Shown here piece by piece: positions 1-8,335 of a stretch of DNA of 64,000 bases. The translations under genes and the position numbers were made by a program. Below the pieces are notes generated by a model. That model did no database searches and was not told the DNA's origin. It was given only the letters and a program-made list of their open reading frames with translations. The stretch is from an uncultured Clostridia bacterium. GTDB taxonomy: Bacteria > Bacillota > Clostridia > TANB77 > CAG-465. The stretch covers positions 1 through 64,000 of the forward strand of contig CAKPOO010000002.1 in NCBI GenBank assembly GCA_934169925.1, in the 5' to 3' direction. The first letter of the stretch is position 1, and every line of letters starts with the position of its first letter.

Positions 1-1
1 T

Positions 2-2977
2 AATACTACATATTCAGTAAGTAATAACGTATTAACATTAAAATATGGAAACCAAGATGGAAGAACAGTAACTGCATTAACAAAATCTGTATCAGGATAT
101 ACATCTAAGTTTACAGGTTGGACACCAACATCTGGAACAATAAATGCAGCGGCAACAGTTAAAGCAGGATTTAGTGGAACTGCAAATTCATATACTTTAA
201 CAGTAAATCCTGGTAATAGTACATATACACAAAGTTATGGAACACAAAAAAGTATAAGTGCGCCAGCATCAAGTTATAAAGTAACATTAAATGCAAATGG
301 AGGAAGTTGTAGTACTTCAAGTTTAACTTCAAATGGAACATTTAAATCATGGAGTTTAAGTGGATCTGGAAGTATATCAAGCACAACAGCAAATCCAACA
401 ACATATACATATGGAGTTGGAAACGGAACATTAACAGCAAGTTATACATATGGAGCTGTAACACTTCCAGCAGCGTCAAGATCAGGATATACATTTAAAG
501 GTTGGAGTACAAGTAGTACAGCAACAAGTGGAACAACAGGTTCATATACACCAACTGGAAATGTGACACTATATGCAATATGGCAGGTAAACTCATATAC
601 ATTAACAGTAAAACCAGGAGGTAGCACATATACGCAAAACTATGGAACAACAAAAAGTATAAGTGCACCAGCATCAAGTTATAAAGCAACATTAAATGCA
701 GACGGAGGAAGTTGTAGTGTAACAAGTGTATCTTCAACAGGAACATTTAGATCATGGAGCTTAAGTGGATCTGGAAGTATATCAAGCACAACAGCAAATC
801 CAACAACATATACTTATGGAACAGGAGCAGCAACATTAACAGCTGATTACTATTATAGTGCAGCAACATTACCAACACCAACTAAGTCAGGTTATAAATT
901 TACAGGTTGGGGAACATCAAGATACTTTAACTACGATAAATTTAGTACTAATAAAATATTAGGTGATGCAGATGGTGATGGATCAGTAAGTGTTCTAGAT
1001 CTTGAAACAATTCAAAAATACTTAAAGTCATCTGGAAAAACAGATATAAATGTTTCAAGAGCAGATGTAGATGGAGATGGAAAAGTAACATATCTTGATT
1101 ATGTAATAATTCAAAATGGTATACTAGGAATAAGTGGAACACAAGAAGTAGTATTAAAAGCAGGAAATGTTTACTTAAATATAGACTTAACATTGAAAGC
1201 AAAATGGACACAAAGTAATTATACTTTAAAAGTAGAAGGAAGTACGCATGCTGATAAACTTTATATAGATGGAGTTGAATATTCAGGTAGTGGAGTAGTA
1301 AGTAAAACAGTAACAGCAGGTAGTAAAGTTACAGTTTCAGCAACAATTTATGATATTGGTAAAGTATACTGGTATAGTCCAGATTATTATACTGGAAGTT
1401 TGGTAAGTTCTTCTGCAACTTACACATTTACAATGCCATCAAGTAATTATGAATTGGATTTACATATAGATAATGAATATTTAAATAGTTATAAATTTAA
1501 CTTAAACGCAGATTCATGGAGTGCTATAAGTTCAATTCAATCTGGGTGGGCACCTGATCATTTAACAGATACATATACTTCTAATCAAGTTATTACTGAT
1601 ATAGCAGGAAGATCTATAACAGTAAAAGCAAATGTTAAATCTGGATATAAATTTACAGGATGGAAAGATGGAAGTGGAAAAATTGTAAGTACATCTGCGA
1701 CATATACATTTAGATTACCACAAAGTGACTATACTTTAACAGCAACATCTGCTTCTACGATGCATACATTAACTATTGAAGGAAGTATTTGGGCTTCAAA
1801 AATTTATATAGATGGAGTTAATACGTATTCTAAGAGCATACAAGCAGGTACTCAAGTTACAATTTCTTCTGATTTAAAATTAAGTCAAACATATAAACCA
1901 TGTTGGTATTCAGTAACTGATAATAAAGCACTTTCTACATCAAGAACTTATACGTTTACAATGCCAGATAAAGACTATTATATTAATTTACGTTCAGATT
2001 GGGAGTCTGCTACAACATACACATTTAGTTTATCTAGTAATCAAAGTAGTACATCAGTTGAATATGCTACAGAAAGAAATAGAGGTCAAACATATACTAA
2101 TGGAAATTCTGGAAGTGCTCAAATTCAAGCTGGAATGAGTATGACTGTAAAAGCAACAGTTGGTAGTAATTATGCTTTTTCTGGATGGAAAGATGGTAGT
2201 GGAAATATAGTAAGTACATCAAATCCATATACATTTACAATGCCAAAAAATGATTATTCTCTGACTGCAGAATGTAAGTCTAATAATTATACTGTAACAT
2301 TTAATTATAACGGAAATGGACAAACAAACTCAACAGTTACAGTTAAATCAGGTACAGGCTTCAGATTAGCTGATCCTAAATTTTATGTAGGTAAGAAATT
2401 TTTAGGTTGGTATAATTCTTCAGGAACTAAAATAGGTGGTGCTACAGATGCATATACACCTACATCAAGTATAACCTTAACTGCAAAATGGGATACATCT
2501 AAGTATTATAAAAGTTTCACTGCAGGTAGCACTATGATGTCAGTTTGTGATTTCTATAGAACTGATTATGATGATGAAGATGATATGTATCTAGATCCAA
2601 ATTTAAAAGTAAAACGTAATTTTACAAGTGTAAATACTGGTTATGTCTATGTAGCTTTATTTAAAAGAGTAAATGATCAATCATGGCAAAAAGGTGGAGA
2701 TTGGTACAATATTGTTGTAATTTCAAATAATCCAGATAATGTTAAAGTTAGAGCTAAAGATACTTGGAAATTTGGCCAACATGATTCAACTAATGGATAT
2801 GCTGGAAGTTTTGTAGTAGATGGAATTACATTCTATTATAGTGGAGATGGCTCATCAGTACATGATAATAATTATTATAAACGATACAATAATATTGCAG
2901 ATATAACATATGTAAAATTATTTAGTACAACTTTAGAAGCAGCAAAATATGTAATTGAAAATTCAAGATATAATTAA
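2..2977 (+). CDS. Repetitive surface/secreted protein with InlB-like repeats and dockerin (5' end outside window)
   Basis: The reading frame is open from base 2, so the true start lies upstream. The visible protein (about 990 residues) is built of Thr/Ser/Gly-rich modules of the Listeria-Bacteroides (InlB B-repeat) type, with motifs such as SGYTFKGWST followed by VTLYAIW. Between about 962 and 1128 there is a dockerin type I pair of calcium loops, DADGDGSVSVLD and DVDGDGKVTYLD. Later modules repeat a YTFTMP...DY pattern. A 405-bp (135-codon) unit is duplicated near the left edge. The C-terminal 170 residues match nothing I recognise, and there is no LPXTG tail or transmembrane anchor. Role inferred: extracellular adhesion or assembly through dockerin-cohesin pairing. 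No cohesin is visible in the window. Confidence 0.8.
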   Translation, partial: NTTYSVSNNVLTLKYGNQDGRTVTALTKSVSGYTSKFTGWTPTSGTINAAATVKAGFSGTANSYTLTVNPGNSTYTQSYGTQKSISAPASSYKVTLNANGGSCSTSSLTSNGTFKSWSLSGSGSISSTTANPTTYTYGVGNGTLTASYTYGAVTLPAASRSGYTFKGWSTSSTATSGTTGSYTPTGNVTLYAIWQVNSYTLTVKPGGSTYTQNYGTTKSISAPASSYKATLNADGGSCSVTSVSSTGTFRSWSLSGSGSISSTTANPTTYTYGTGAATLTADYYYSAATLPTPTKSGYKFTGWGTSRYFNYDKFSTNKILGDADGDGSVSVLDLETIQKYLKSSGKTDINVSRADVDGDGKVTYLDYVIIQNGILGISGTQEVVLKAGNVYLNIDLTLKAKWTQSNYTLKVEGSTHADKLYIDGVEYSGSGVVSKTVTAGSKVTVSATIYDIGKVYWYSPDYYTGSLVSSSATYTFTMPSSNYELDLHIDNEYLNSYKFNLNADSWSAISSIQSGWAPDHLTDTYTSNQVITDIAGRSITVKANVKSGYKFTGWKDGSGKIVSTSATYTFRLPQSDYTLTATSASTMHTLTIEGSIWASKIYIDGVNTYSKSIQAGTQVTISSDLKLSQTYKPCWYSVTDNKALSTSRTYTFTMPDKDYYINLRSDWESATTYTFSLSSNQSSTSVEYATERNRGQTYTNGNSGSAQIQAGMSMTVKATVGSNYAFSGWKDGSGNIVSTSNPYTFTMPKNDYSLTAECKSNNYTVTFNYNGNGQTNSTVTVKSGTGFRLADPKFYVGKKFLGWYNSSGTKIGGATDAYTPTSSITLTAKWDTSKYYKSFTAGSTMMSVCDFYRTDYDDEDDMYLDPNLKVKRNFTSVNTGYVYVALFKRVNDQSWQKGGDWYNIVVISNNPDNVKVRAKDTWKFGQHDSTNGYAGSFVVDGITFYYSGDGSSVHDNNYYKRYNNIADITYVKLFSTTLEAAKYVIENSRYN
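188..905 (+). repeat. Direct repeat, 405-bp period, in the surface-protein gene
   Basis: The stretch beginning near 188 (TCATATACTTTAACAGTAAA) recurs at 593 with only scattered changes, and similarity continues for about 300 bases. The period of 405 bases is 135 codons, so copy-number change would keep the frame. Confidence 0.8.
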
Positions 2978-2996
2978 TATTGTTATATTTAATTAT

Positions 2997-3030
2997 AAAA
3001 ATAGCGTGTAATTTAATATACGCTATTTTT
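2997..3030 (+). terminator. Terminator of the surface-protein gene
   Basis: AAAATAGCGT (from 2997) pairs with ACGCTATTTT (from 3020), and the stem runs into a T-rich tail. Confidence 0.8.
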
Positions 3031-3081
3031 ACTTAAAGAATATATAATAAAATAACGAATATATTAATAGAGGTGATATAT

Positions 3082-4128
3082 ATGAAAACTATATCAAAAT
3101 CTAGTTATATATATTCGTTATTTTTTTTCTGTATTTTAACATTATGTTTATTTGCAATAAATGTGCTAAAAGATGAAAATGGTAAAATAAGTGATGATAA
3201 ATCAAATATTAGTGATAATCAAGAAAAAAATATTGAGAAAATAAAAGAAGAAATTATATATAGTAAAGCAAATGAAACAATTAGAGTAAAAATTTCATCA
3301 ACAGGAGAAGTTATTGCAATGGATACTAATGATTATTTAAGGTGTGTTGTTTTGTCAGAGATGCCTGGATATTATGAACTGGAAGCTTTAAAAGCACAAG
3401 CTTTAGTTGCAAGAACATATTTGTATAAAAAAATACAAGAAAAATCAGAAGATGGATGTGATATTTGTGATAATGCTAATCATTGTCAAGCATATTTAAG
3501 TAACGAAAAATTAGAGGAGATATGGAAGAAAAAAGGTTATGATGAAAATACAATATATGATTTTTGGTATAAAGCAAACGAAGCAGTAAGTCTAACACAA
3601 AATGAAATTATTACGTATAACGGAAGTTTAATAAATGCTTTTTTTCATGCTAGTAGTCCGTATAAAACTGAAAATGTAGATCAAATATGGGGAAAAGAAA
3701 AAGTTGACTATTTAGTTTCTGTTGAAAATGTTGAAGATGAAGATTATGAAAATAGATATAGTAGCAATACTTTTAGTTTTGATAATTTAAATGAAATTTT
3801 AACTGCAAATAATTTTTATACCATAAGCTTAGAAGAATTTTTAGATATTCATATAAGTGATTATACAAATAGTGGTAGGGTAAATAATGTAGTAATTGGA
3901 AAAAATTGTATATCAGCAGAAAAGTTAAGGCAAATGTTTGGTCTTAAATCAACTGTTTTTACAATTAAAATAGCAAGTGAAGAAAAAAATATAACATTTG
4001 ATGTTGTAGGATATGGTCATGGTATTGGAATGAGCCAAGTAGGAGCAAATACCTTTGCTAAAAAAGGTTATAGTTATGAAGATATAGTACGTTATTATTA
4101 TAAAGGGGTGGAAATTAAAAAAATATGA
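3082..4128 (+). CDS. spoIID: SpoIID, stage II sporulation lytic transglycosylase
   Basis: SpoIID is the membrane-anchored mother-cell enzyme that cleaves denuded glycan strands and drives engulfment together with SpoIIM and SpoIIP. The start is taken as ATG 3082, 8-9 nt after AGAGGTGA; a GTG at 3073 lies in the ribosome site. A hydrophobic anchor (about residues 8-25) is followed by a charged linker. The SpoIID/LytB domain follows, with the hallmarks LSEMPGYYELEALKAQALVARTY and, near the end, YGHGIGMSQVGANTFA. Length about 348 residues is normal. Next downstream are spoIIQ, spoIIID and mreB/mbl, the same order as in Bacillus subtilis, which confirms the assignment. Only SpoIID and SpoIIM (40503) of the DMP complex are in this window. 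Confidence 0.95.
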   Translation: MKTISKSSYIYSLFFFCILTLCLFAINVLKDENGKISDDKSNISDNQEKNIEKIKEEIIYSKANETIRVKISSTGEVIAMDTNDYLRCVVLSEMPGYYELEALKAQALVARTYLYKKIQEKSEDGCDICDNANHCQAYLSNEKLEEIWKKKGYDENTIYDFWYKANEAVSLTQNEIITYNGSLINAFFHASSPYKTENVDQIWGKEKVDYLVSVENVEDEDYENRYSSNTFSFDNLNEILTANNFYTISLEEFLDIHISDYTNSGRVNNVVIGKNCISAEKLRQMFGLKSTVFTIKIASEEKNITFDVVGYGHGIGMSQVGANTFAKKGYSYEDIVRYYYKGVEIKKI

Positions 4129-4179
4129 TGATTTTTTTAATTTAATAAATATCTTGTAATAAAATTTAATATTAAGAAT

Positions 4180-4230
4180 ATATATATTATATGATAGCAA
4201 AAAAGTTTTTCATATAATATATATTTTTTT
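4180..4230 (+). terminator. Hairpin terminator between spoIID and spoIIQ
   Basis: A 15-bp A/T stem (4180-4194 with 4210-4224) is followed by seven T. It separates mother-cell spoIID from forespore spoIIQ, as expected for genes expressed in different compartments. Confidence 0.7.
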
Positions 4231-4250
4231 GCTTTTACAAAGGAGAAAAA

Positions 4251-5381
4251 ATGAAAGTTAGTTTTAATAATGTACTAAAGAAAAGAAAAAGACAAGCTGA
4301 TAATTTAAAGAAAAAAGAATTTTTTAAAAGTAATGTAAAAATTGGAAAAAATGAGAAAAAATTGGAAAATTTGGAAAAATCGGAAAAACAGGAAAAAGGT
4401 AAAAAAGATAAAAAATGTGAATTTTTAGAAAATGAAAGCCTTGATTATTCTAAAAGAAAAATTAGAAGTAATTTAGTAAAAAATGTAAGTATTAAAGAAT
4501 GTGTTGACACTAATAAAGAAATAAAAGACAGAAGAATAAGAAGTGGTGCTTCGTTAAAAAAAGATGTGGAGTTTGTTGAAAATAACGATAAGAAAAGAAA
4601 AGTTGAAATTTTAAAAGATGATAAAAATAATAAAAAAAGTAAGATAAAAAAACTTAGTAGGAAAATAGTAATTAATAATATAAAAAGTACACCGAAAAGT
4701 TATTATTTGTTATTAATTTGTATGATTGTTCTTGCAGTTATTAGTATAAAACTTGCTATAAATTCACATTCTAGTTTATATGAAGAAAGTTATGAAGTAT
4801 TTAATAATTTTGACAATACAGTAAATACAGATAAAGAAACTGAAAGTAATGATTTAAATGTTGAACCTATTACTAGTTCTTTAAGTAGTATAAAAGAATT
4901 AAATGAAAATAAAACAAGTACTAACACTAAAACTGAAACTAAAAAAACAAAAGTTAACACCGTTGCTGTAAAGATTGAACCACTTGTGTTTATCAAACCT
5001 TTAAATGGTACTATCCAAAAGATTTTTTCTAGTGATAAAGTTATATATTCAAAGACTTTGGATATGTGGAAAACACATGATGGAATTGATATTTCAGGTA
5101 ATCTTACAGATGATGTTTTTTCGATTGAAAAAGGAATTGTTACAAAAGTTTATGACGATTCTTTTTTAGGTACAACAGTAGTTATAGATCATTCACAAGG
5201 TTATGTAAGTACATATTCAAATTTGCAAAATGTATGTGTTAAGGAAAAACAAGTTTTAACTAAAGGACAAACAATAGGTGAAGTTGGTAAAACATCTATA
5301 GGTGAATATTGTGATGATCCACATTTACATTTTCAGTTAATGTTTAATGGAAATATTATAGATCCATCATATATTTATTAA
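4251..5381 (+). CDS. spoIIQ: SpoIIQ-like forespore membrane M23 (LytM) protein
   Basis: SpoIIQ spans the forespore membrane and pairs with mother-cell SpoIIIAH to form the engulfment channel. The protein has one transmembrane helix at about 150-170, a Ser/Thr/Lys-rich linker, and a C-terminal M23/LytM domain. The zinc ligands H276 and D280 (HDGID) and the H358-x-H360 pair (HLHF) are all present. B. subtilis SpoIIQ is catalytically dead, whereas clostridial versions can be active, so this one may be. The roughly 150-residue cytoplasmic segment before the helix is unusually long and extremely Lys-rich. SD AAGGAG is 7 nt before ATG. Position between spoIID and spoIIID supports the name. Confidence 0.88.
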   Translation: MKVSFNNVLKKRKRQADNLKKKEFFKSNVKIGKNEKKLENLEKSEKQEKGKKDKKCEFLENESLDYSKRKIRSNLVKNVSIKECVDTNKEIKDRRIRSGASLKKDVEFVENNDKKRKVEILKDDKNNKKSKIKKLSRKIVINNIKSTPKSYYLLLICMIVLAVISIKLAINSHSSLYEESYEVFNNFDNTVNTDKETESNDLNVEPITSSLSSIKELNENKTSTNTKTETKKTKVNTVAVKIEPLVFIKPLNGTIQKIFSSDKVIYSKTLDMWKTHDGIDISGNLTDDVFSIEKGIVTKVYDDSFLGTTVVIDHSQGYVSTYSNLQNVCVKEKQVLTKGQTIGEVGKTSIGEYCDDPHLHFQLMFNGNIIDPSYIY

Positions 5382-5450
5382 AACTGAATATATTTTAGTG
5401 TAAAACTTATAACAAAAATAAAGAATTTTTATTTTTAAGGAGGAAGATAT

Positions 5451-5705
5451 ATGTATGATATTGATGAGAGGGCAAAAGTTCTAGCTATGTACATTATTGA
5501 ACACAAATCTACAGTAAGACAAACTGCAAAAGAATTTAACATTAGTAAGTCAACTGTTCACAAAGATATAGCAGAAAGGCTTCAAAAATGCAATCCATCT
5601 CTTGCTATTGAGGCAAAAAAGATACTTCAAATAAATAAAGAGCAAAGACATATAAGAGGAGGTCTTGCCACTAAGAGAAAATATGAAGAAAGAAAAACAG
5701 GTTAG
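5451..5705 (+). CDS. spoIIID: SpoIIID, sporulation transcriptional regulator
   Basis: SpoIIID is a small DNA-binding protein that modulates sigma-E genes in the mother cell. The 84-residue length is typical. A helix-turn-helix is visible around residues 20-45 (VRQTAKEFNISKSTVHKDI), followed by the basic C-terminal tail (RGGLATKRKYEERK) used for extra DNA contacts. ATG follows AAGGAGG by 7 nt. It lies between spoIIQ and the MreB gene, as in Bacillus. Confidence 0.95.
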   Translation: MYDIDERAKVLAMYIIEHKSTVRQTAKEFNISKSTVHKDIAERLQKCNPSLAIEAKKILQINKEQRHIRGGLATKRKYEERKTG

Positions 5706-5716
5706 TATTTTGTATA

Positions 5717-5750
5717 ATATGAGCTCTATAATTTAGGGCTCATATTTTAT
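5717..5750 (+). terminator. Weak terminator after spoIIID
   Basis: ATATGAGC (5717) pairs with GCTCATAT (5738), followed by a short T-rich tail. It precedes the separate mreB promoter. Confidence 0.5.
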
Positions 5751-5807
5751 ATGCTAAAATTCTATATTTTTTTGCTAAATAATGAAAATAATATTTGTAT
5801 AAATATA

Positions 5808-5836
5808 TTGCATTTGCAACTAAAATGTAATATAAT
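5808..5836 (+). promoter_or_regulatory. Sigma-A promoter of mreB/mbl
   Basis: TTGCAT (5808) and TATAAT (5831) are separated by 17 nt and lie about 25 nt before the GTG start region. Confidence 0.75.
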
Positions 5837-5861
5837 TGTAACAACATTGGGAGGTTTAAAC

Positions 5862-6878
5862 GTGAGGTTTGGACAGGATATAAGTATTGATTTAGGTACT
5901 GCTACTATTCTTGTTTATGTAAAAGGAAAAGGAATAGTTTTAAGAGAACCATCAGTTGTAGCAATAGATAAAAATACAAATGAAGTATTAGCAGTTGGTC
6001 AAGAGGCAAGAAAAATGCTTGGTAGAACTCCAGGTAATATAATAGCGCTTAGACCTTTAAGAGATGGTGTTATTTCTGATTATACTATTACAGAAAAGAT
6101 GCTTAAATATTTTATAACAAAAGTTTGTGGTAAGTTTTTGTTTTCACCAAGAATTATGATTTGTGTGCCATCTTGTGTTACAGAAGTTGAAAAAAAAGCT
6201 GTTATTGATGCTGCAACACATGCAGGTGCTAAGAAAGTTTATTTAATTGAAGAACCAATAGCTGCTGCTATTGGAGCTGGTATTGATATTGGAAAACCAT
6301 ATGGAAGTATGATTGTTGATATTGGTGGTGGTACTACTGATATAGCGGTAATTTCACTTGGAGGGTCTGTAAAAAGTACATCAATTAAAGTTGCTGGTGA
6401 TAAATTTGATGAATCAATAATTAAATATATGAAAAAAATGAGAAATGTAATGATTGGTGAAAGAACAGCAGAAGATATAAAAATTAATATTGGATGTATG
6501 TATAGAAAACCAGTTGTTGAAACAATGCTTGTTAAAGGTAGAGATATAACAACAGGATTACCAGTCGAAGTTCAAGTTACATCAGATGAAATTTTTTCTG
6601 CACTTAGAGAATGTGCCGATAAAATTGTAGAGGGTGTGCATTATGTATTAGAGCAAACTCCTCCAGAACTTTCAGCTGATATATCTGAAAGAGGGATATA
6701 TATAACTGGTGGTGGAGGCCTTGTAAATGGTCTAGATAAATTGCTAGAAGAAAAAACAGGTATACCAGTAATGGTTGCAGAAGATGCACAGTCTTGTGTT
6801 GCTATAGGTACTGGAAAAGCACTTGAACATATTGAATTACTTGAAACTGGAAATGCGATAAAAATCAAAAAGTTTTAA
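5862..6878 (+). CDS. mbl: MreB/Mbl actin-like cell-shape protein
   Basis: This bacterial actin polymerises on the membrane and directs lateral wall synthesis. GTG 5862 is chosen because GGGAGG ends 7-8 nt before it and the protein then starts RFGQDISIDLGTAT, as in the family; an ATG at 5751 would put the promoter inside the gene. The length of 338 residues is standard. Phosphate-1 (DLGTATILVY), phosphate-2 (DIGGGTTDIAVIS) and adenosine (GGGGLVNGLD) motifs are intact. Adjacent to spoIIID as in Bacillus mbl, but paralogue identity (MreB, Mbl or MreBH) cannot be settled by eye. Confidence 0.9.
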   Translation: MRFGQDISIDLGTATILVYVKGKGIVLREPSVVAIDKNTNEVLAVGQEARKMLGRTPGNIIALRPLRDGVISDYTITEKMLKYFITKVCGKFLFSPRIMICVPSCVTEVEKKAVIDAATHAGAKKVYLIEEPIAAAIGAGIDIGKPYGSMIVDIGGGTTDIAVISLGGSVKSTSIKVAGDKFDESIIKYMKKMRNVMIGERTAEDIKINIGCMYRKPVVETMLVKGRDITTGLPVEVQVTSDEIFSALRECADKIVEGVHYVLEQTPPELSADISERGIYITGGGGLVNGLDKLLEEKTGIPVMVAEDAQSCVAIGTGKALEHIELLETGNAIKIKKF

Positions 6879-6883
6879 AATAT

Positions 6884-6917
6884 AAGAAGGTATATGCAAA
6901 ATATATCTTCTTTTTTT
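6884..6917 (+). terminator. Terminator of mreB/mbl
   Basis: A 12-bp stem (6884-6895 with 6901-6912, one G-U) is followed by a T run. Confidence 0.8.
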
Positions 6918-6991
6918 GCATATAAAATAGAAAAATATATGCAGAAAATGTTGATTATATGCATATATAATATTATTTATAACGTACAATC

Positions 6992-7020
6992 TTGAAATTT
7001 ATGTAAACATATGGTATAAT
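6992..7020 (+). promoter_or_regulatory. Sigma-A promoter with extended -10
   Basis: TTGAAA (6992), 17 nt, TATAAT (7015) preceded by TGG. It drives the gene at 7077. Confidence 0.8.
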
Positions 7021-7076
7021 AAACACAGTATCTTAATTTTAAAAAATTTTTTTAATAAAAATGGAGGAGTAATCTT

Positions 7077-7550
7077 ATGCGGAAGTTAAGAAACAAGATT
7101 TATTTTAATGTATTTGCTTTTATTTTAGCAGTTTTTGTTTTGGCAGGAACTATAGTAGAGACAGGTTCAGATTTGTATGTTTCAGGTAAGTTATTTTTTA
7201 TGAATTCTGAGTTAACATCTCTTTTAGAAGAGCAGGAAAAAGCTAGTAAGCTTTATAGTGTTAATAATTGTGAAGAAAATAGAAAATATCTTAAAAATAC
7301 TACAAAAAATGTGGAAGAGTTTAAAAACCATATTCAGGAAGTAAGAGAAAAGATGAAATATTCAGATAATGTTTTTATATCAAGCTACTATAACGCATCA
7401 ACTGGCTTTAAAGTTCTAATTTTTCTTAAGGACGAGATACTGATAGTATTCTTTGTGACAATCAGTATTAATTTATGTAAAAATGTAATATACTGCATAA
7501 AGAAATATAAAAGGCTAGTTAAAAAAATATTAGAAAAGCAGAATGCATAA
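7077..7550 (+). CDS. Unknown membrane protein with central coiled region
   Basis: I do not recognise this 157-residue protein. It has a hydrophobic segment at about 11-30, a charged and probably helical middle with many Glu/Lys (about 45-100), a second hydrophobic segment at about 113-135, and a basic C-terminal tail. The two-helix topology would place the charged middle outside the cell. ATG follows GGAGGAG by 7 nt. It has its own promoter and a strong terminator, so it is monocistronic. Confidence 0.75.
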   Translation: MRKLRNKIYFNVFAFILAVFVLAGTIVETGSDLYVSGKLFFMNSELTSLLEEQEKASKLYSVNNCEENRKYLKNTTKNVEEFKNHIQEVREKMKYSDNVFISSYYNASTGFKVLIFLKDEILIVFFVTISINLCKNVIYCIKKYKRLVKKILEKQNA

Positions 7551-7556
7551 AAATTT

Positions 7557-7583
7557 GGACCTAGAGAATTCTAGGTCCTTTTT
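7557..7583. terminator. Bidirectional terminator between convergent genes
   Basis: GGACCTAGA (7557) pairs with TCTAGGTCC (7570) around a GAAT loop. A T run follows on the plus strand, and an A run before it gives a T tail on the minus strand. Confidence 0.85.
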
Positions 7584-8190
7584 AATTTACTTTTTGAGCA
7601 CTTATTTTATTATTTAATAAATCATATAATAAGTAGTTATATTTTCCTATATGTCTTAATTCATCTACCATTATTTCCATTAAAATGTTATAGCAAGATT
7701 TGTCATCCATAGAATTCATTATCATTCTATATTTATTTGCTGCCATACATTCACCTTTTAAAGCTTTTATTAAATTTTCTTCATAAGTTAATGTATCTTG
7801 TTTTTCAATTTTGTTTGTTTCAGGTAAATATGTATTGGTAAGTTTGAAGTATACTTGCCTTAATAATTTGTTATGTTTTTTCTCATCAGCAATAATTTCA
7901 GATAATACATCTTTTTGTTCTTGTGAAATTGCTTGAGACATAATTTGGTTATAAAAAATTTCATCATTTAATTCATCTTCAACAGATTTTTTTATCATTT
8001 CAAGTGCATCCATTTTCGATTTTTGAGTATTTCTTTCTTCTTCATAACCTCTGTTAATACCTGTTATAACGTCCTTTAGAAGCTTTGTATCAAATTTGTT
8101 AAAGTCATCTGTATATGTAGGTGTAGAACTTCTATAATAATTTTCATCCATGTAATTATTACTACATACATCATTGTTTAAATATTCCAT
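7582..8190 (-). CDS. Ferritin-like / rubrerythrin-type helical protein
   Basis: The 202-residue protein has a Ser/Tyr/Asn-rich N-terminus and then a four-helix ferritin-like region. Two family-type metal motifs are visible: a DEKKHNKL helix and a VDELRHIGKYNYL helix, each with an E/D-x-x-H pattern, plus upstream Glu residues. Such proteins bind iron or manganese and deal with oxidative stress, and related ones occur in spores. The start is the ATG at 8190 because AAAGGAG precedes it by 8 nt; an ATG at 8208 has no ribosome site. It has its own promoter, divergent from polC. Substrate and exact function are unknown. Confidence 0.75.
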   Translation of the reverse strand: MEYLNNDVCSNNYMDENYYRSSTPTYTDDFNKFDTKLLKDVITGINRGYEEERNTQKSKMDALEMIKKSVEDELNDEIFYNQIMSQAISQEQKDVLSEIIADEKKHNKLLRQVYFKLTNTYLPETNKIEKQDTLTYEENLIKALKGECMAANKYRMIMNSMDDKSCYNILMEIMVDELRHIGKYNYLLYDLLNNKISAQKVN

Positions 8191-8217
8191 TAAAAAATCT
8201 CCTTTCATTGTCTATAT

Positions 8218-8246
8218 ATTATATGTTTGTATAAATAATTTGTTAA
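8218..8246 (-). promoter_or_regulatory. Sigma-A promoter of the ferritin-like gene
   Basis: On the minus strand TTAACA (8246-8241), 17 nt, TATAAT (8223-8218). Confidence 0.7.
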
Positions 8247-8276
8247 AAAAATAGTAAATTATACTAATTTTTTTTA

Positions 8277-8305
8277 TTTACAAACATGAAAAAAAATAGT
8301 ATAAT
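8277..8305 (+). promoter_or_regulatory. Sigma-A promoter of polC
   Basis: TTTACA (8277), 17 nt, TATAAT (8300). The start codon follows 31 nt later. Confidence 0.75.
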
Positions 8306-8335
8306 TAATTTGAATTTTTTTAGGGGATAATTATA

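Noticed and set aside
188..905. CRISPR-like or mobile repeat array at the left edge
   Set aside because: The repeat is 405 bp, in frame and protein-coding, with no spacer-repeat pattern.
962..1128. Evidence for a cellulosome
   Set aside because: One dockerin without cohesins, carbohydrate-binding modules or glycosidases in the window is not enough.
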